Source: an uncultured Psychrobacter sp. (GTDB taxonomy: Bacteria; Pseudomonadota; Gammaproteobacteria; Pseudomonadales; Moraxellaceae). Taken from it: 64,000 bases of DNA. Shown in pieces: positions 53,490 through 62,572 of this stretch. The first letter of the stretch is position 1. Every line of letters begins with the position of its first letter. The DNA lies in assembly GCA_947501045.1 (NCBI GenBank), contig CANMUI010000001.1:186001-250000 (forward strand). The letters are read 5' to 3'. A model generated the notes under the pieces. That model had not been told where the DNA came from. It made no database searches and saw only the letters and a list, made by a program, of their open reading frames with translations. A program made the position numbers and the translations under genes.

Positions 53490-54176
53490 TTATAGCGTAT
53501 CAGGACGACGCTCTAGTACTTCATCAACCAAACCGTATTCTTTAGCTTCTTCAGCATCTAGCCAAAAATCACGCTCAGCATCTTTTTCAATCTTCTCTAA
53601 AGGCTGACCGGTACGCTCAGATAAGATACGGTTCAAGCGATCACGAGTTTTTAGAATCTCGCGAGCATTAATCTCGATATCAGAGGCTTGACCTTGCGCG
53701 CCGCCTGAAGGCTGATGAATCATCACGCGCGAATTGGCTAGGGCATAACGCTTGCCGCGCTCACCCGCTGCTAGCAAAAAAGAACCCATGCTATAAGCGC
53801 CGCCCATACAGATAGTTGAGACCTCAGGCTTGATAAAGTTCATAGTATCAAACACGGCTAGACCTGCACTAACAGAGCCTCCTGGCGAGTTGATATACAA
53901 ATGAATATCTTTGTCAGGGTTCTCAGACTCTAAGAATAAAAGCTGCGCGACGATCAAGTTGGCCATATTGTCTTCAACTTGGCCGGTCAAAAAGATGACA
54001 CGCTCGCGCAGCAGGCGCGAAAAGATATCAAATGAGCGCTCACCACGTGCCGACTGCTCAACGACCATAGGGACTAATGCGCCTTGGGCACCTTGAGGAG
54101 AGCTTTGTACTTGGTCATGGGCGCTCATCAGCATATCAAAATGTGGGTTGGCAGTAATGCGATCGTAATCTGTCAT
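53490..54176 (-). CDS. clpP: ClpP protease subunit with unusual active-site flank
   Basis: Serine protease of ClpXP. 228 residues including an N-terminal region of about 30 residues. NSPGGSVSAGLAVFDTM is the oxyanion strand region. The catalytic triad reads Ser129 in MGGAYSMGS, His154 in RVMIHQPSGG, and Asp203 in ERDFW. In most ClpP proteins the Ser motif is MGQAASMG; here Gln-Ala has become Gly-Ala-Tyr around the serine (GGAYSMG). All triad residues are kept, so activity is expected. AGGA ribosome binding site. Middle gene of tig-clpP-clpX. Confidence 0.96.
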   Translation of the reverse strand: MTDYDRITANPHFDMLMSAHDQVQSSPQGAQGALVPMVVEQSARGERSFDIFSRLLRERVIFLTGQVEDNMANLIVAQLLFLESENPDKDIHLYINSPGGSVSAGLAVFDTMNFIKPEVSTICMGGAYSMGSFLLAAGERGKRYALANSRVMIHQPSGGAQGQASDIEINAREILKTRDRLNRILSERTGQPLEKIEKDAERDFWLDAEEAKEYGLVDEVLERRPDTL

Positions 54177-54521
54177 AAAGATGTCCTATTTATAAAGGTA
54201 TAAGATAAAAACATAAAATTATTTTGATAATAGTGGCTACTTTTAAGTCTGCTTGCAAACAAGTTAGCCTGCGTTGCCTAAGAATAATAGTTTTAAAATA
54301 AATAGGCCTAAAACAATTAAAGTAGTTTTTTTGAGCTTATATTAGTCACATTTTGCGTGACTAATGATAAATTATTTCCTATTAATAAGGGGTGCAACCG
54401 CACTTATCAAGGGCAAAGGTTTAACTTATCAAAGAAGTATCTTACAGCATTAACGATAATGCCCTAACAAGTCGTCAGGGCATTAATCATATATTTACAA
54501 TAAACCATCCTAAATACTAAT
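54177..54521. other. Intergenic region tig / clpP
   Basis: 345 bp. Holds two hairpins: a 9-bp inverted repeat ATTAGTCAC/GTGACTAAT (54341-54349 and 54357-54365) and AATGCCCT/AGGGCATT (54458-54465 and 54477-54484) just after tig. The second may terminate or attenuate the tig message but lacks a T run. The clpP promoter presumably lies here. Confidence 0.5.
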
Positions 54522-55859
54522 TTACATGGCTTGTTGTTGCTGCGCCGCTAGCAAGTCTTGGTAACTGACTTCTTTATCAGTAACTTTACCTTGATTGATC
54601 AGATAATCTACCACTTGATCTTCTAGGACGACAGACTCGATATTGGCACGCTGCTGCTTATCGTTAGTATAGTACTCGATGACCTCACTTGGATCTTCGT
54701 AGTTTTCAGCGGCTTCTTTGATAAAAGCTTCAACGCGGTCTTGATCGACTTTAATATCTTGGGTGTCAATAACGCGCGCGACAATAATGCCAAGACGGGC
54801 CGCACGTAGCGCTTGCTCTTCAAAAAGCTCGTTAGGTAGCATGTCTTTATCAAAGCTATCCGCACTTGAGCCGAACTGCTGCGCGAAACGCTGCATCATC
54901 ATACTACGCTGACGATCGATCTCTTGCTCAAGCATAGCACTTGGTACATCAAATTCGTTCTTTTCTAGTAGTGCATCAAAAGTCGCTTGCTTAACTTGGC
55001 TACGCGCAGCGTTTTTGATCTCACGCTCCATATTTTTGCGTACGTCTTCTTTTAGTTTATCAACGCCGCCTTCGGTCACGCCAAATAGCTCAAGGAATTC
55101 GTCATCAATCTCAGGAAGCTTAGATTTTTCAACCAATTTAACATTGATTTTGAACTGCGCTTCTTTACCCGCTAAGTTCTCAGCTTGGTAGTCTTCTGGG
55201 AAGGTCACATCAATGGTTTTTTCTTCGCCAGCTTTCATGCCTTTAATACCATCTTCAAAGCCTGGAATCATCTGACCACTACCGATAACCAGTTTAAAGT
55301 CCTCAGATGAGCCGCCTTCGAATTTTTCGCCATCGATTGAGCCTTCAAAGTCAAAAGTAACTTGGTTACCCTTGGCCGCCATGCCTTTTTTCTCAACGAA
55401 CTCTTCACGCTGCTTTTGCAAGTTTTCGATCATCGTATCGACATCTTCGTCATTAACGGTTGCCGTATGACGTTCTACTTCGATCTCATCCATACCTTGT
55501 ACGTCGATCTCTGGGAAGATCTCCACGGTGGCTTGATACACTAAGAAATCGTCTTCTAGTTTGACATCATCAATATTAGGCATGCCTACCGCGCGGATGT
55601 CCTCTGATTTGATAGCCTCAAAGACGGTATCGCGAATCACATCATTGATAACTTCTTGTTGAATACCAGCGCCATACTGCGAGCGGATATGCGACATCGG
55701 CACTTTGCCTTTACGAAAACCATCAATCTTGGCGGTTTTGGCAACTTGGCGAATACGGCCTTCCACTTTGTTTTGAATTTTTTCGACAGGGACCTTAACC
55801 GTCAGCTGAGTTTCTTTTTCAGACAGCTTGTTGGTTGTGACTTGTAAATCTGTAGCCAT
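54522..55859 (-). CDS. tig: Trigger factor
   Basis: Ribosome-associated chaperone and peptidyl-prolyl isomerase. 445 residues. The ribosome-binding loop signature GFRKGKVPMSHIRSQYG near residues 43-59 is intact. The FKBP-type PPIase domain is about 150-245 (GNQVTFDFEGSIDGEKFEGG, then MIPGFEDGIKGMKAGEEKTI), and the C-terminal helical arms follow. AAGGTG ribosome binding site. First gene of tig-clpP-clpX. Confidence 0.98.
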   Translation of the reverse strand: MATDLQVTTNKLSEKETQLTVKVPVEKIQNKVEGRIRQVAKTAKIDGFRKGKVPMSHIRSQYGAGIQQEVINDVIRDTVFEAIKSEDIRAVGMPNIDDVKLEDDFLVYQATVEIFPEIDVQGMDEIEVERHTATVNDEDVDTMIENLQKQREEFVEKKGMAAKGNQVTFDFEGSIDGEKFEGGSSEDFKLVIGSGQMIPGFEDGIKGMKAGEEKTIDVTFPEDYQAENLAGKEAQFKINVKLVEKSKLPEIDDEFLELFGVTEGGVDKLKEDVRKNMEREIKNAARSQVKQATFDALLEKNEFDVPSAMLEQEIDRQRSMMMQRFAQQFGSSADSFDKDMLPNELFEEQALRAARLGIIVARVIDTQDIKVDQDRVEAFIKEAAENYEDPSEVIEYYTNDKQQRANIESVVLEDQVVDYLINQGKVTDKEVSYQDLLAAQQQQAM

Positions 55860-56257
55860 GTTAATTACACCTTTAGAATTAAAATAATAGGCAATCGTGT
55901 CTTACAACACCTGTGCTGCACCGATTGCCGTTGAAATGAATGTGGTATGTTGGTACGGTTACTGATGTTAAATAGGCGATCAATAATACGTTTGGCAATC
56001 ACCAATACTAAAAGCTCTTATTAAACATCAAAAACAACGCGCTAATAAATCCTCAAAATGCTTCTTAATAGACATGAGGAGTAAATAGCGATTTTTAACA
56101 AAATTTCAAAAGTAGAACAGTATAATCTATCTGTTAATCAAAGTAAAAATTATCTGTTTTAAGCCAGCAAATAGTGGCTATCAAATAGTGGCTATAAAGA
56201 CAATTATCTGCCTTATTTTTAACAGCAAAGACTTTCTAACAGCACCAAACATCAAAA
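55860..56257. other. Intergenic region rdgB / tig
   Basis: 398 bp, strongly AT-rich toward rdgB. It should hold the tig promoter. I see no gene, tRNA or strong hairpin. Confidence 0.5.
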
Positions 56258-56908
56258 CTATGATAACAATTGCGACAATAACTGCCCAATAGCTTGACCG
56301 CGATGACTGAGACGGTTTTTGTCAGCGGCATCCATGCAAGCGGCGGTAGTTTGCAGCTCAGGTAACCAAAATAGCGGATCATAACCAAAGCCATTATCGC
56401 CTTGCGGCGCCTCTAATATCTCACCCTGCCATAAACCTTGCGCGATAATCGGTAGCGGATCATCGGCGTGACGCACCATAGCCAGTACACAAACAAACAT
56501 ACCTTTTATAGACTGGTCTGGTTGCTGCATACGTAGAGGCTGCAACTCTTTGATAAGTTTAGCGTTATTTTTAGCATCATTACCATGCTCGCCGGCGTAG
56601 CGAGCAGAGTAGATGCCCGGCGCGTTGCCAAGGGCGGGTACGCACAGCCCTGAATCATCAGCGATAGCGGGCAAACCACCAATGCGGCTGGCATGACGGG
56701 CTTTGATAATCGCGTTTTCGACGAAGCTAAGACCGTCCTCAATCGCGTCTTCGATATTGAGCTCGCCTTGCGGAGTAACAGTAATGTCTAAATCGGCTTC
56801 TGCGAATAAGCGTTTAAGTTCAGCCAACTTGCCTTGGTTATTGCTGGCAAGTATCCATTTCGCAGAGGCAGGGTTTTTGGCATACAGTTGGGAATTGGAG
56901 CTGCTCAT
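56258..56908 (-). CDS. rdgB: XTP/dITP (non-canonical purine NTP) pyrophosphatase
   Basis: House-cleaning nucleotidase that removes ITP/dITP and XTP. 216 residues. ILASNNQGKLAELKRLF near residues 19-35 is the nucleotide-binding opening. ENAIIKARHAS and AIADDSGLCVPALGNAPGIYSARYAG hold the catalytic Asp and Ser, and NGFGYDPLFWLP and SHRGQAI complete the signature set. Monocistronic. Confidence 0.96.
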   Translation of the reverse strand: MSSSNSQLYAKNPASAKWILASNNQGKLAELKRLFAEADLDITVTPQGELNIEDAIEDGLSFVENAIIKARHASRIGGLPAIADDSGLCVPALGNAPGIYSARYAGEHGNDAKNNAKLIKELQPLRMQQPDQSIKGMFVCVLAMVRHADDPLPIIAQGLWQGEILEAPQGDNGFGYDPLFWLPELQTTAACMDAADKNRLSHRGQAIGQLLSQLLS

Positions 56909-57323
56909 AAGTTATTTCCGTAATCGGTGACTTTAATAATACTTATTGGCTATTTTAAAAGGGTGCGACTATTATAGCTAATAGCACCGATTATACGCTT
57001 TATAACATTCAGTAACGGAGACTAGTCCGTACCTTTGTTATACTGATCGGCAAGCTATAGTGAATAATAGCTTATAGCTTATGAATTTAAGGTTAATTAT
57101 GCTTTTTAAATTAACTTTAAAAATTGTGTGCAAGCACTAAGTTTTAAGATAAGTTTTAAGAAGTATGTTAAGCAGTAATAAGTATTAAGCGATAATATTT
57201 ATTCATTAAAAATAAACTCAGCCAATTTAGTTCAACATTATAAGGTCTTGCATTTAGGTGCGACCTCTTAAGCATAATAAAATGAACTAAATGAGCAAGG
57301 ATAAAATAAAGGATAAAATAACT
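56909..57323. other. Intergenic region rdgB / sodB
   Basis: 415 bp between divergent genes. Contains a direct repeat AAGTTTTAAGA (57139-57149 and 57151-57161). No convincing Fur site or gene. Eleven in-frame codons from an ATG at 57291 precede the chosen sodB start and are probably untranslated. Confidence 0.5.
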
Positions 57324-57956
57324 ATGTCAAATATCAAATTACCAGATCTTCCTTATGCAAAAGATGCGCTTGAGCCACATATTAGTGCTGAAACACTAGA
57401 ATACCACCATGATAAGCATCACGCTGCTTATGTGAACAAGCTAAAAGACATGCTGCCAGGCTCTGGTCTTGAAGACAAAACGTTGCCAGAGATTATCGAA
57501 GCGACTGCGAAAGATGACAGCAAGCAAACGATGTTTAACCAAGCGGCGCAAGTATGGAACCACACGTTCTACTGGAACTGCATGACGCCAGACAATGGCG
57601 GCGGCGAGCCAACAGGCGATCTAAAAGGCAAAATCGAAGAAGACTTCGGTAGCTATGATAAGTTCCGTGAAGAGTTCAAAAACGCAGCGACTTCACAGTT
57701 TGGTTCAGGTTGGGCGTGGTTAGTTGCTGATAAAGTCGGCGGCAAATTATCTGTTATGAAGACTAGCGATGCTGATAACCCACTTGCGCATGACAAAGTA
57801 GCGGTATTGACTTGTGACGTGTGGGAGCATGCATACTACATCGATTATCGCAACCGTCGTCCTGATTATGTCGACACGTTCCTTGATAAGCTTGTGAACT
57901 GGGACTACGCGAATGCAAAATACAAAGGTCAAGATGCAGGTAATGAAGGCAAGTAA
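57324..57956 (+). CDS. sodB: Iron superoxide dismutase
   Basis: Dismutates superoxide in the cytoplasm. 210 residues. Metal ligands: His28 in EYHHDKHHAAYV, His in VWNHTFYWNCM, and Asp and His in CDVWEHAYYIDYRNRRPDYV. Residues NGGGEPTG and FGSGWAWLV fit the Fe-type more than the Mn-type. The ATG at 57324 is preceded by AGGAT and gives an N-terminus aligned with E. coli SodB; an upstream ATG (57291) would add a Lys-rich 11-residue leader. Strong terminator follows. Confidence 0.96.
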   Translation: MSNIKLPDLPYAKDALEPHISAETLEYHHDKHHAAYVNKLKDMLPGSGLEDKTLPEIIEATAKDDSKQTMFNQAAQVWNHTFYWNCMTPDNGGGEPTGDLKGKIEEDFGSYDKFREEFKNAATSQFGSGWAWLVADKVGGKLSVMKTSDADNPLAHDKVAVLTCDVWEHAYYIDYRNRRPDYVDTFLDKLVNWDYANAKYKGQDAGNEGK

Positions 57957-57983
57957 TTTACCTAGCTTTTGATTAGTAAGTAA

Positions 57984-58014
57984 AAAGAGGACGCCGTTTG
58001 GTGTCCTTTTTTTT
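57984..58014 (+). terminator. Terminator after sodB
   Basis: AGGACGCC (57988-57995) pairs with GGTGTCCT (58000-58007) around a GTTT loop, followed by T8. Confidence 0.9.
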
Positions 58015-58029
58015 GTTTACTACATATCT

Positions 58030-59157
58030 TTATTCATCATCACCGTAATCAGGCTCTAAAGTACCAAAATCAACTGAAGTTATAGGATTTACAACCTCTA
58101 CTTCCTCAATCTCTATATCTGATAAATCACCATTTAAGTCTCCACATACAGTAACTAATATTTCAGAATTAAACTGCGCTTCAGTAGTAATTGTGACTCC
58201 ACCAATACCAACATAATCACGATCTATTGAATCGTAATGTGAAAGAGAAAATTCGCCTTCTACCTCAACTGAGATACTAGCATTCATTTCTAGTACAACA
58301 TAATTCTCTGCATGGTCTACTATTTTAAAGTCATAGTTGACTAACTCAAAGTTACTTAACCAACCATGAGAACCCTCTGGTTCCCAGTAATGGTAAGAGT
58401 CTGCTTCTTGATCTGGTGTAAATCCATTAAAGTAGTTTTCTAAACCACTGTGAATTTTCTCCACGAATTCAACAGCATCTTTATCTTCTCGTTCCAATTG
58501 CAAAGTTAAAAGAGATAGAAAAGTAAAAGGTGCTGTTTCTTTATTAAACTTACTTAGTGCGTCTGCAAGGTCGTCGATGTAGTCGATATTAGATGATATT
58601 TCACAATATTTTTTCCAATCATTATCATGAGCAACAGCTAGAACCTGGACGTCACTTTCTTTCGCCCATGCATCCGTAGCCAAAAGTACAATTGCATCAG
58701 GAAATTCGTTTTTCTTTTTGCCTGTCTCTGCGAAAGGTGGCTTGTTTTGAAAATACTGCTGTAATAGCTCAGATATTGATATATAGTTTCCACACTCAAG
58801 TACTAATGCGCCTGTGTTAACTATAAAATTATCAAGACGATTTGCAGAAACTTCTTCGATTTCGCTACTATCGATTAGGGTTGATTTTGCAACATTGAGT
58901 TTACTACCTTCAAAAAATAGATGGTCTCCAGCGTCATTTAAGGCTTTTTCTAGGGAGGAGCGAGAGCTTTTAATTTTATCTTCTAAGTGATTTTTAATTT
59001 CACCTTTTATAACATCAGGTAAAAGGTAGTCGATATTACTATCTTTGAACTGATTTAATTTTCCTAGTAAACCTTTCTCTAGTCTTAGACCGTTTCTGTC
59101 AAAAATAGATGTATCTACAAGAATTGCACCATATTCTTTATTTTCGTCGGAGCTCAT
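58030..59157 (-). CDS. Large PIN-domain protein (DUF4935-like), orphan
   Basis: 375 residues. The N-terminal 190 residues look like a PIN nuclease of the PIN_12/DUF4935 kind: AILVDTSIFDRNGL with the first metal Asp near 15, a long helical insert, KKKNEFPDAIVLLATDAWAKE near 160-180, and VLAVAHDNDWKKYC. The C-terminal 130 residues are acidic and beta-rich (NFELVNYDFKIVDHAENYVV and onward) with no known name. No antitoxin-sized gene is next to it, so it does not look like a VapBC pair. AT-rich, with REP-like sequences directly upstream; probably acquired. RNA cleavage or defence is inference. Confidence 0.75.
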   Translation of the reverse strand: MSSDENKEYGAILVDTSIFDRNGLRLEKGLLGKLNQFKDSNIDYLLPDVIKGEIKNHLEDKIKSSRSSLEKALNDAGDHLFFEGSKLNVAKSTLIDSSEIEEVSANRLDNFIVNTGALVLECGNYISISELLQQYFQNKPPFAETGKKKNEFPDAIVLLATDAWAKESDVQVLAVAHDNDWKKYCEISSNIDYIDDLADALSKFNKETAPFTFLSLLTLQLEREDKDAVEFVEKIHSGLENYFNGFTPDQEADSYHYWEPEGSHGWLSNFELVNYDFKIVDHAENYVVLEMNASISVEVEGEFSLSHYDSIDRDYVGIGGVTITTEAQFNSEILVTVCGDLNGDLSDIEIEEVEVVNPITSVDFGTLEPDYGDDE

Positions 59158-59198
59158 TAGTACCCTCGAATTTATCTAATAAATTTAAAATCTCAAAA

Positions 59199-59260
59199 CG
59201 GTGGGTTATGCTTTATCTTCATTCTCTTTGATAATTTAATAAAACTAACCGCACCCTACG
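59199..59260. repeat. Degenerate copy of the nested palindrome
   Basis: CGGTGGGTTATG at 59199-59210 and CTAACCGCACCCTACG at 59245-59260 match the right arms of the 42459-42569 element with changes. The middle differs. Confidence 0.55.
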
Positions 59261-59297
59261 CAAACTTTGTACATCAGTTGATATTTCAAAGATTATT

Positions 59298-59319
59298 GGT
59301 GCGCGGAGCGACACCCTAC
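59298..59319 (+). repeat. REP-like unit, left of the membrane hydrolase gene
   Basis: 22 bp starting GGTGCGCGGAGCGACA and ending CCCTAC. It matches 20 of 22 positions of 60640-60661 in the same orientation. The two copies bracket the YdjM-like gene as direct repeats. Confidence 0.7.
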
Positions 59320-59335
59320 AACACCTATCGATTGT

Positions 59336-60496
59336 CTAATCATTAGTCACAACCCAACCACTGTCTTCATCCACAACCGATTCATCAAACACTCTCTTAA
59401 AACCCTGTTTAATCAATTCAAGGCGTGACGACTGTTCTCCAATCGTCACTCTAGGCGCATTTATAGGTTCAATCGCTTGCCATGGCAGATTAGGCTTACT
59501 TTTATTTGCCAGCACAAAACTAAAGAACGCGGTATTGTCTGCCATCATACGTAGATCGTCAACTACCAGTTGTTCCGTTATCGTGTGGGAATAGTCATTG
59601 GTAGCGGGAAGCATTTGTGTCCGGTAGCCCGTCCAATCGTTCGAGAACCAATCAAGCCGCTTGGCGTAAGGCTGGCTAGCGTTTGGCACGGTTGCACGTA
59701 GCGCTGGCGAGTTGTCATATTGGCTTAGATAACGATATTCAGGTAGGCGCTTATCCAAAACACTACCGCGTATTTCGATCAATCTATTTTGCTCATCTTT
59801 AGCGAGCGTACGCCACATTAATATAGTCGGTAGTACAGGCATGGTTTTACTACGCACGATGTTATTTATACCAGCAGCGCTAAGAGCATGCTTGGCTTGA
59901 TCTGAGGCGTAAAATTTTAATCCAACCGATAGGAGTAAATAGCTGCTACTGATTATGAGCATCCAAACCGCGAAGCGCTGGCAATTGGCTAGTAAGCCTT
60001 TTTTGAAAATACTAAGTTTGCGACCTTTTATAAATCCAACAATCATGGCGATAAGCAGAGGCAAGGTATAAAGCGGATCAATAATAAAGATGGAGGCGAT
60101 ACTGATAGGGGTGAGGTTGATGGCTTCGTGTAACGGCCATAACAGCTGCGTACCATAAACGGTAAAGCTGTCCAAAATCGGATGGGTGGTTAAAGCTAGC
60201 GTCATAGCAGCGGCTAAGCGCCTAAAAGAGTAGGGCAGTGGTAAGTTGCGCCATTTATGATAGCGGCTAATGAGCCAAGCACCACTCAAGCCTACCGCAG
60301 TTAGCACGATTAGCGAGTGACTAAAGCCGCGATGATAGGTCATATTGCTAATGGGATCGCCGTAGCTGATAACCACATCTAAATCAGGAAGCGTACCCAG
60401 CATAGCGCCATAAAGATAGGCTTTGCGTCCTTGATATTTACCAAGAATAGCGCCTTGGACGCTAGCGCCTAAAACGATTTGACTAAGTGAATCCAT
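59336..60496 (-). CDS. YdjM-like membrane-bound metal-dependent hydrolase
   Basis: 386 residues. The N-terminal half holds four to five hydrophobic helices with the motifs MDSLSQIVLGASVQGAILG, GTLPDLDVVISYGDP and YHRGFSHSLIVL, then LTTHPILDSFTVYGTQLLWP. The spaced His and Asp residues are those of the YdjM/DUF457 family of predicted membrane metal hydrolases. The C-terminal 190 residues form a soluble domain after one more helix. The substrate is unknown. REP-like direct repeats flank the gene. Confidence 0.85.
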   Translation of the reverse strand: MDSLSQIVLGASVQGAILGKYQGRKAYLYGAMLGTLPDLDVVISYGDPISNMTYHRGFSHSLIVLTAVGLSGAWLISRYHKWRNLPLPYSFRRLAAAMTLALTTHPILDSFTVYGTQLLWPLHEAINLTPISIASIFIIDPLYTLPLLIAMIVGFIKGRKLSIFKKGLLANCQRFAVWMLIISSSYLLLSVGLKFYASDQAKHALSAAGINNIVRSKTMPVLPTILMWRTLAKDEQNRLIEIRGSVLDKRLPEYRYLSQYDNSPALRATVPNASQPYAKRLDWFSNDWTGYRTQMLPATNDYSHTITEQLVVDDLRMMADNTAFFSFVLANKSKPNLPWQAIEPINAPRVTIGEQSSRLELIKQGFKRVFDESVVDEDSGWVVTND

Positions 60497-60639
60497 AAAT
60501 TTTTAGGATGCTCTTATATAAAGGTGAGAGATGTTAATTTTAAATTAGCAGTTAAGTTTTACAAAGGTTTGTGAAGATTCTATTTAAAAAATTTTCCTTG
60601 CAAAACTAAAATTGTAATGCAATTTTTTAACGCTTTTTA

Positions 60640-60661
60640 GGTGCGCAGAGCGATACCCTAC
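60640..60661 (+). repeat. REP-like unit, right of the membrane hydrolase gene
   Basis: 22 bp starting GGTGCGCAGAGCGATA and ending CCCTAC; two differences from 59298-59319. It overlaps the last few bases before the DUF72 stop codon. Confidence 0.7.
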
Positions 60662-60665
60662 GGCA

Positions 60666-61484
60666 TTAAAACACTTCAAATTCAAACTTACCCAATGCTT
60701 CTCGAAGCATCGCAATATTATAATAAGCATGGGCATTAACTGTATTTTGGAAGAAGATATAGAGGGTATCAAAATGCTGGCGCTGATTGGCAATCGCTTG
60801 CGCCCAATCCTGCATCTCAGCCTCAGTGTAGCGATAATCGTGGCGGTCGCTGGCACTCATCGCATCCCACCAGTTCAAGTTATTGCCGTGCATTCTTAAG
60901 TAACCCGTACGCTGAGTAAATATCAGTCTCGATGGCGGTAAACCATTGACCTTTGGGTAATCGACGCTACACCAAATCAAACCTTGCTCTTTAAAGCTAT
61001 CGACCACTTGCGGTGTATGCCACCCGTTATGACGAAACTCGACCGCTAGCGGATAATCGCCAAACCAGCTAACCAGATTGGCCAGATAAAGCCGATGCTG
61101 GCGGGTACGATCAAAGCCGTGCGGGAATTGTAATAACAGCGGCGCAAGACAATCCGCTTCTATTAGCGGTGCCAGAGCGTTGAGAAAAGCTTGCGCGTGC
61201 TCCGCTGTGCCTTTTCTAGCATGGGTAAAGTCTTGATGCAGCTTGACCGCAAATTTAAGCTCGCTGTCCGCTTGCACGTAAGCTTTATTTACCATACCTG
61301 CAAAGGCTTTTTGACCGATAGGCGCATAAAACGTACTATTGATCTCAACCGCGCCATACTGTTTGGCGTACTCACGTAAGAAGTCTGATTTTTTAGTGCC
61401 TTTTGGATATAGCGTGCCGAGCAGGTCGGTATCGCTATAGCCGCCGGTGCCGAGGTAAATACGCGGGGTGGAAAGAGTGTTCAT
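60666..61484 (-). CDS. DUF72 domain protein
   Basis: 272 residues with a TIM-barrel-like DUF72 fold: IYLGTGGYSDTDLLGTLYPKGTK at the start, AKQYGAVEINSTFYAPIG, KFAVKLHQDFTHARKG, LLLQFPHGFDRT, PLAVEFRHNGWH, YLRMHGNN and IFFQNTVNAHAYYNIAML. All conserved blocks of the family are present. No reaction has been assigned to it. 50 bp downstream of ispA on the same strand, so possibly co-transcribed. Confidence 0.9.
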   Translation of the reverse strand: MNTLSTPRIYLGTGGYSDTDLLGTLYPKGTKKSDFLREYAKQYGAVEINSTFYAPIGQKAFAGMVNKAYVQADSELKFAVKLHQDFTHARKGTAEHAQAFLNALAPLIEADCLAPLLLQFPHGFDRTRQHRLYLANLVSWFGDYPLAVEFRHNGWHTPQVVDSFKEQGLIWCSVDYPKVNGLPPSRLIFTQRTGYLRMHGNNLNWWDAMSASDRHDYRYTEAEMQDWAQAIANQRQHFDTLYIFFQNTVNAHAYYNIAMLREALGKFEFEVF

Positions 61485-61534
61485 TTAGAGTACTAAGCTC
61501 CATTATCTATTTACTATAGTTGCTTAAATAAGGC

Positions 61535-62572
61535 TTACTTTTTTCTTGCCCAAAGCCACTCTATTAATGCCAGCAGTGCATTATTGTCTTTGCTACCACC
61601 AAGCTCACGAGCAATTGCCGTGCGACCTTCATCAAACAATGATTGAGCGTACTCTTTTGCAGCGTCCACGCCCATCAATTTCACATAGGTTGATTTGTCG
61701 AGCTTTTCATCACTGCCAGCAGGTTTACCCAAAGCATCGGTACTGGTGGTGACATCCAAAATATCATCCTGTACCTGAAAGGCCAGTCCAATATGCTGGG
61801 CGCAGTCCTGCAAAGCAATACGCTCTTGCGCAGTGGCTCCGGCGCAAATACCGCCCATCAGCATAGCTGCTTCAATCAAAGCGCCGGTTTTGTCACGGTG
61901 GATAGCTTCCAGATCGGCTTGGGTAATACCCGTGCTAGCCTCAGCGTTTAAATCAAGCATTTGTCCTGCGACCATACGCCGTGCCCGCGGTGCAAATATT
62001 GCCAACAATTTACTGGCAATATCGTTATCAAAAGGCGCAAAGGTGGGTATCTCAGCGCTGAGTACCTCAAAGGCCAGCGTTTGCAAGACGTCACCTGCCA
62101 GCAGCGCTGTGGCTTCATCAAAGACAATATGACAAGTAGGCTGCCCGCGGCGCAAATCATCATCGTCCATACAAGGCAGATCATCGTGTACCAAGGAATA
62201 AGTATGCAGTAGCTCTACTGATAAAGCAGCGCGCCTGCACATATCGAAATGCACCTCGCTGCTTAGAAGATCATCTAAATTATCTATTTCAATTTTGTCC
62301 GCTATTAAAGTTTTCATCGCCTCATCGGCAGTGTTTTTATTAGTATTATCGATGCTTGCAAAAGCACTGGCAACCAATAAAGGGCGTACCAGCTTGCCTT
62401 GTCCGGTCATGACATAACGGCAAGCCTCACCAAGCGGATTTGGCAAATCAGCATAGGTAAATAGCGCCTCAATGTCCTGCGTCAACTGGGTGCGTAAACT
62501 ATTATTGAACTGCTCAAAATCGGTGAACGGAGTGAAGCTAGGGGCAAGAGCGGACATAGAAGAAAGTGACAT
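61535..62572 (-). CDS. ispA: Farnesyl/polyprenyl diphosphate synthase
   Basis: Condenses isopentenyl diphosphate with allylic diphosphates to give farnesyl (or geranyl) diphosphate. 345 residues. First Asp-rich motif in LVHDDLPCMDDDDLRRGQPT and second in FQVQDDILDVTTSTDALGKPAGSDEKLDKSTY. GKLVRPLLV near the N-terminus is the KxxRP motif. Somewhat longer than the 300-residue E. coli enzyme because of an insert of about 40 residues (about 75-110). ispE in the same window is earlier in the pathway. Confidence 0.93.
   Translation of the reverse strand: MSLSSMSALAPSFTPFTDFEQFNNSLRTQLTQDIEALFTYADLPNPLGEACRYVMTGQGKLVRPLLVASAFASIDNTNKNTADEAMKTLIADKIEIDNLDDLLSSEVHFDMCRRAALSVELLHTYSLVHDDLPCMDDDDLRRGQPTCHIVFDEATALLAGDVLQTLAFEVLSAEIPTFAPFDNDIASKLLAIFAPRARRMVAGQMLDLNAEASTGITQADLEAIHRDKTGALIEAAMLMGGICAGATAQERIALQDCAQHIGLAFQVQDDILDVTTSTDALGKPAGSDEKLDKSTYVKLMGVDAAKEYAQSLFDEGRTAIARELGGSKDNNALLALIEWLWARKK

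Noticed and set aside
57190..57215. Fur box upstream of sodB
   Set aside because: Only the first six bases of the consensus match (GATAAT); the rest of the 19-mer does not.
57291..57323. Upstream ATG for sodB
   Set aside because: Would add a Lys-rich 11-residue leader absent from SodB proteins; AGGAT before 57324 supports the shorter form.
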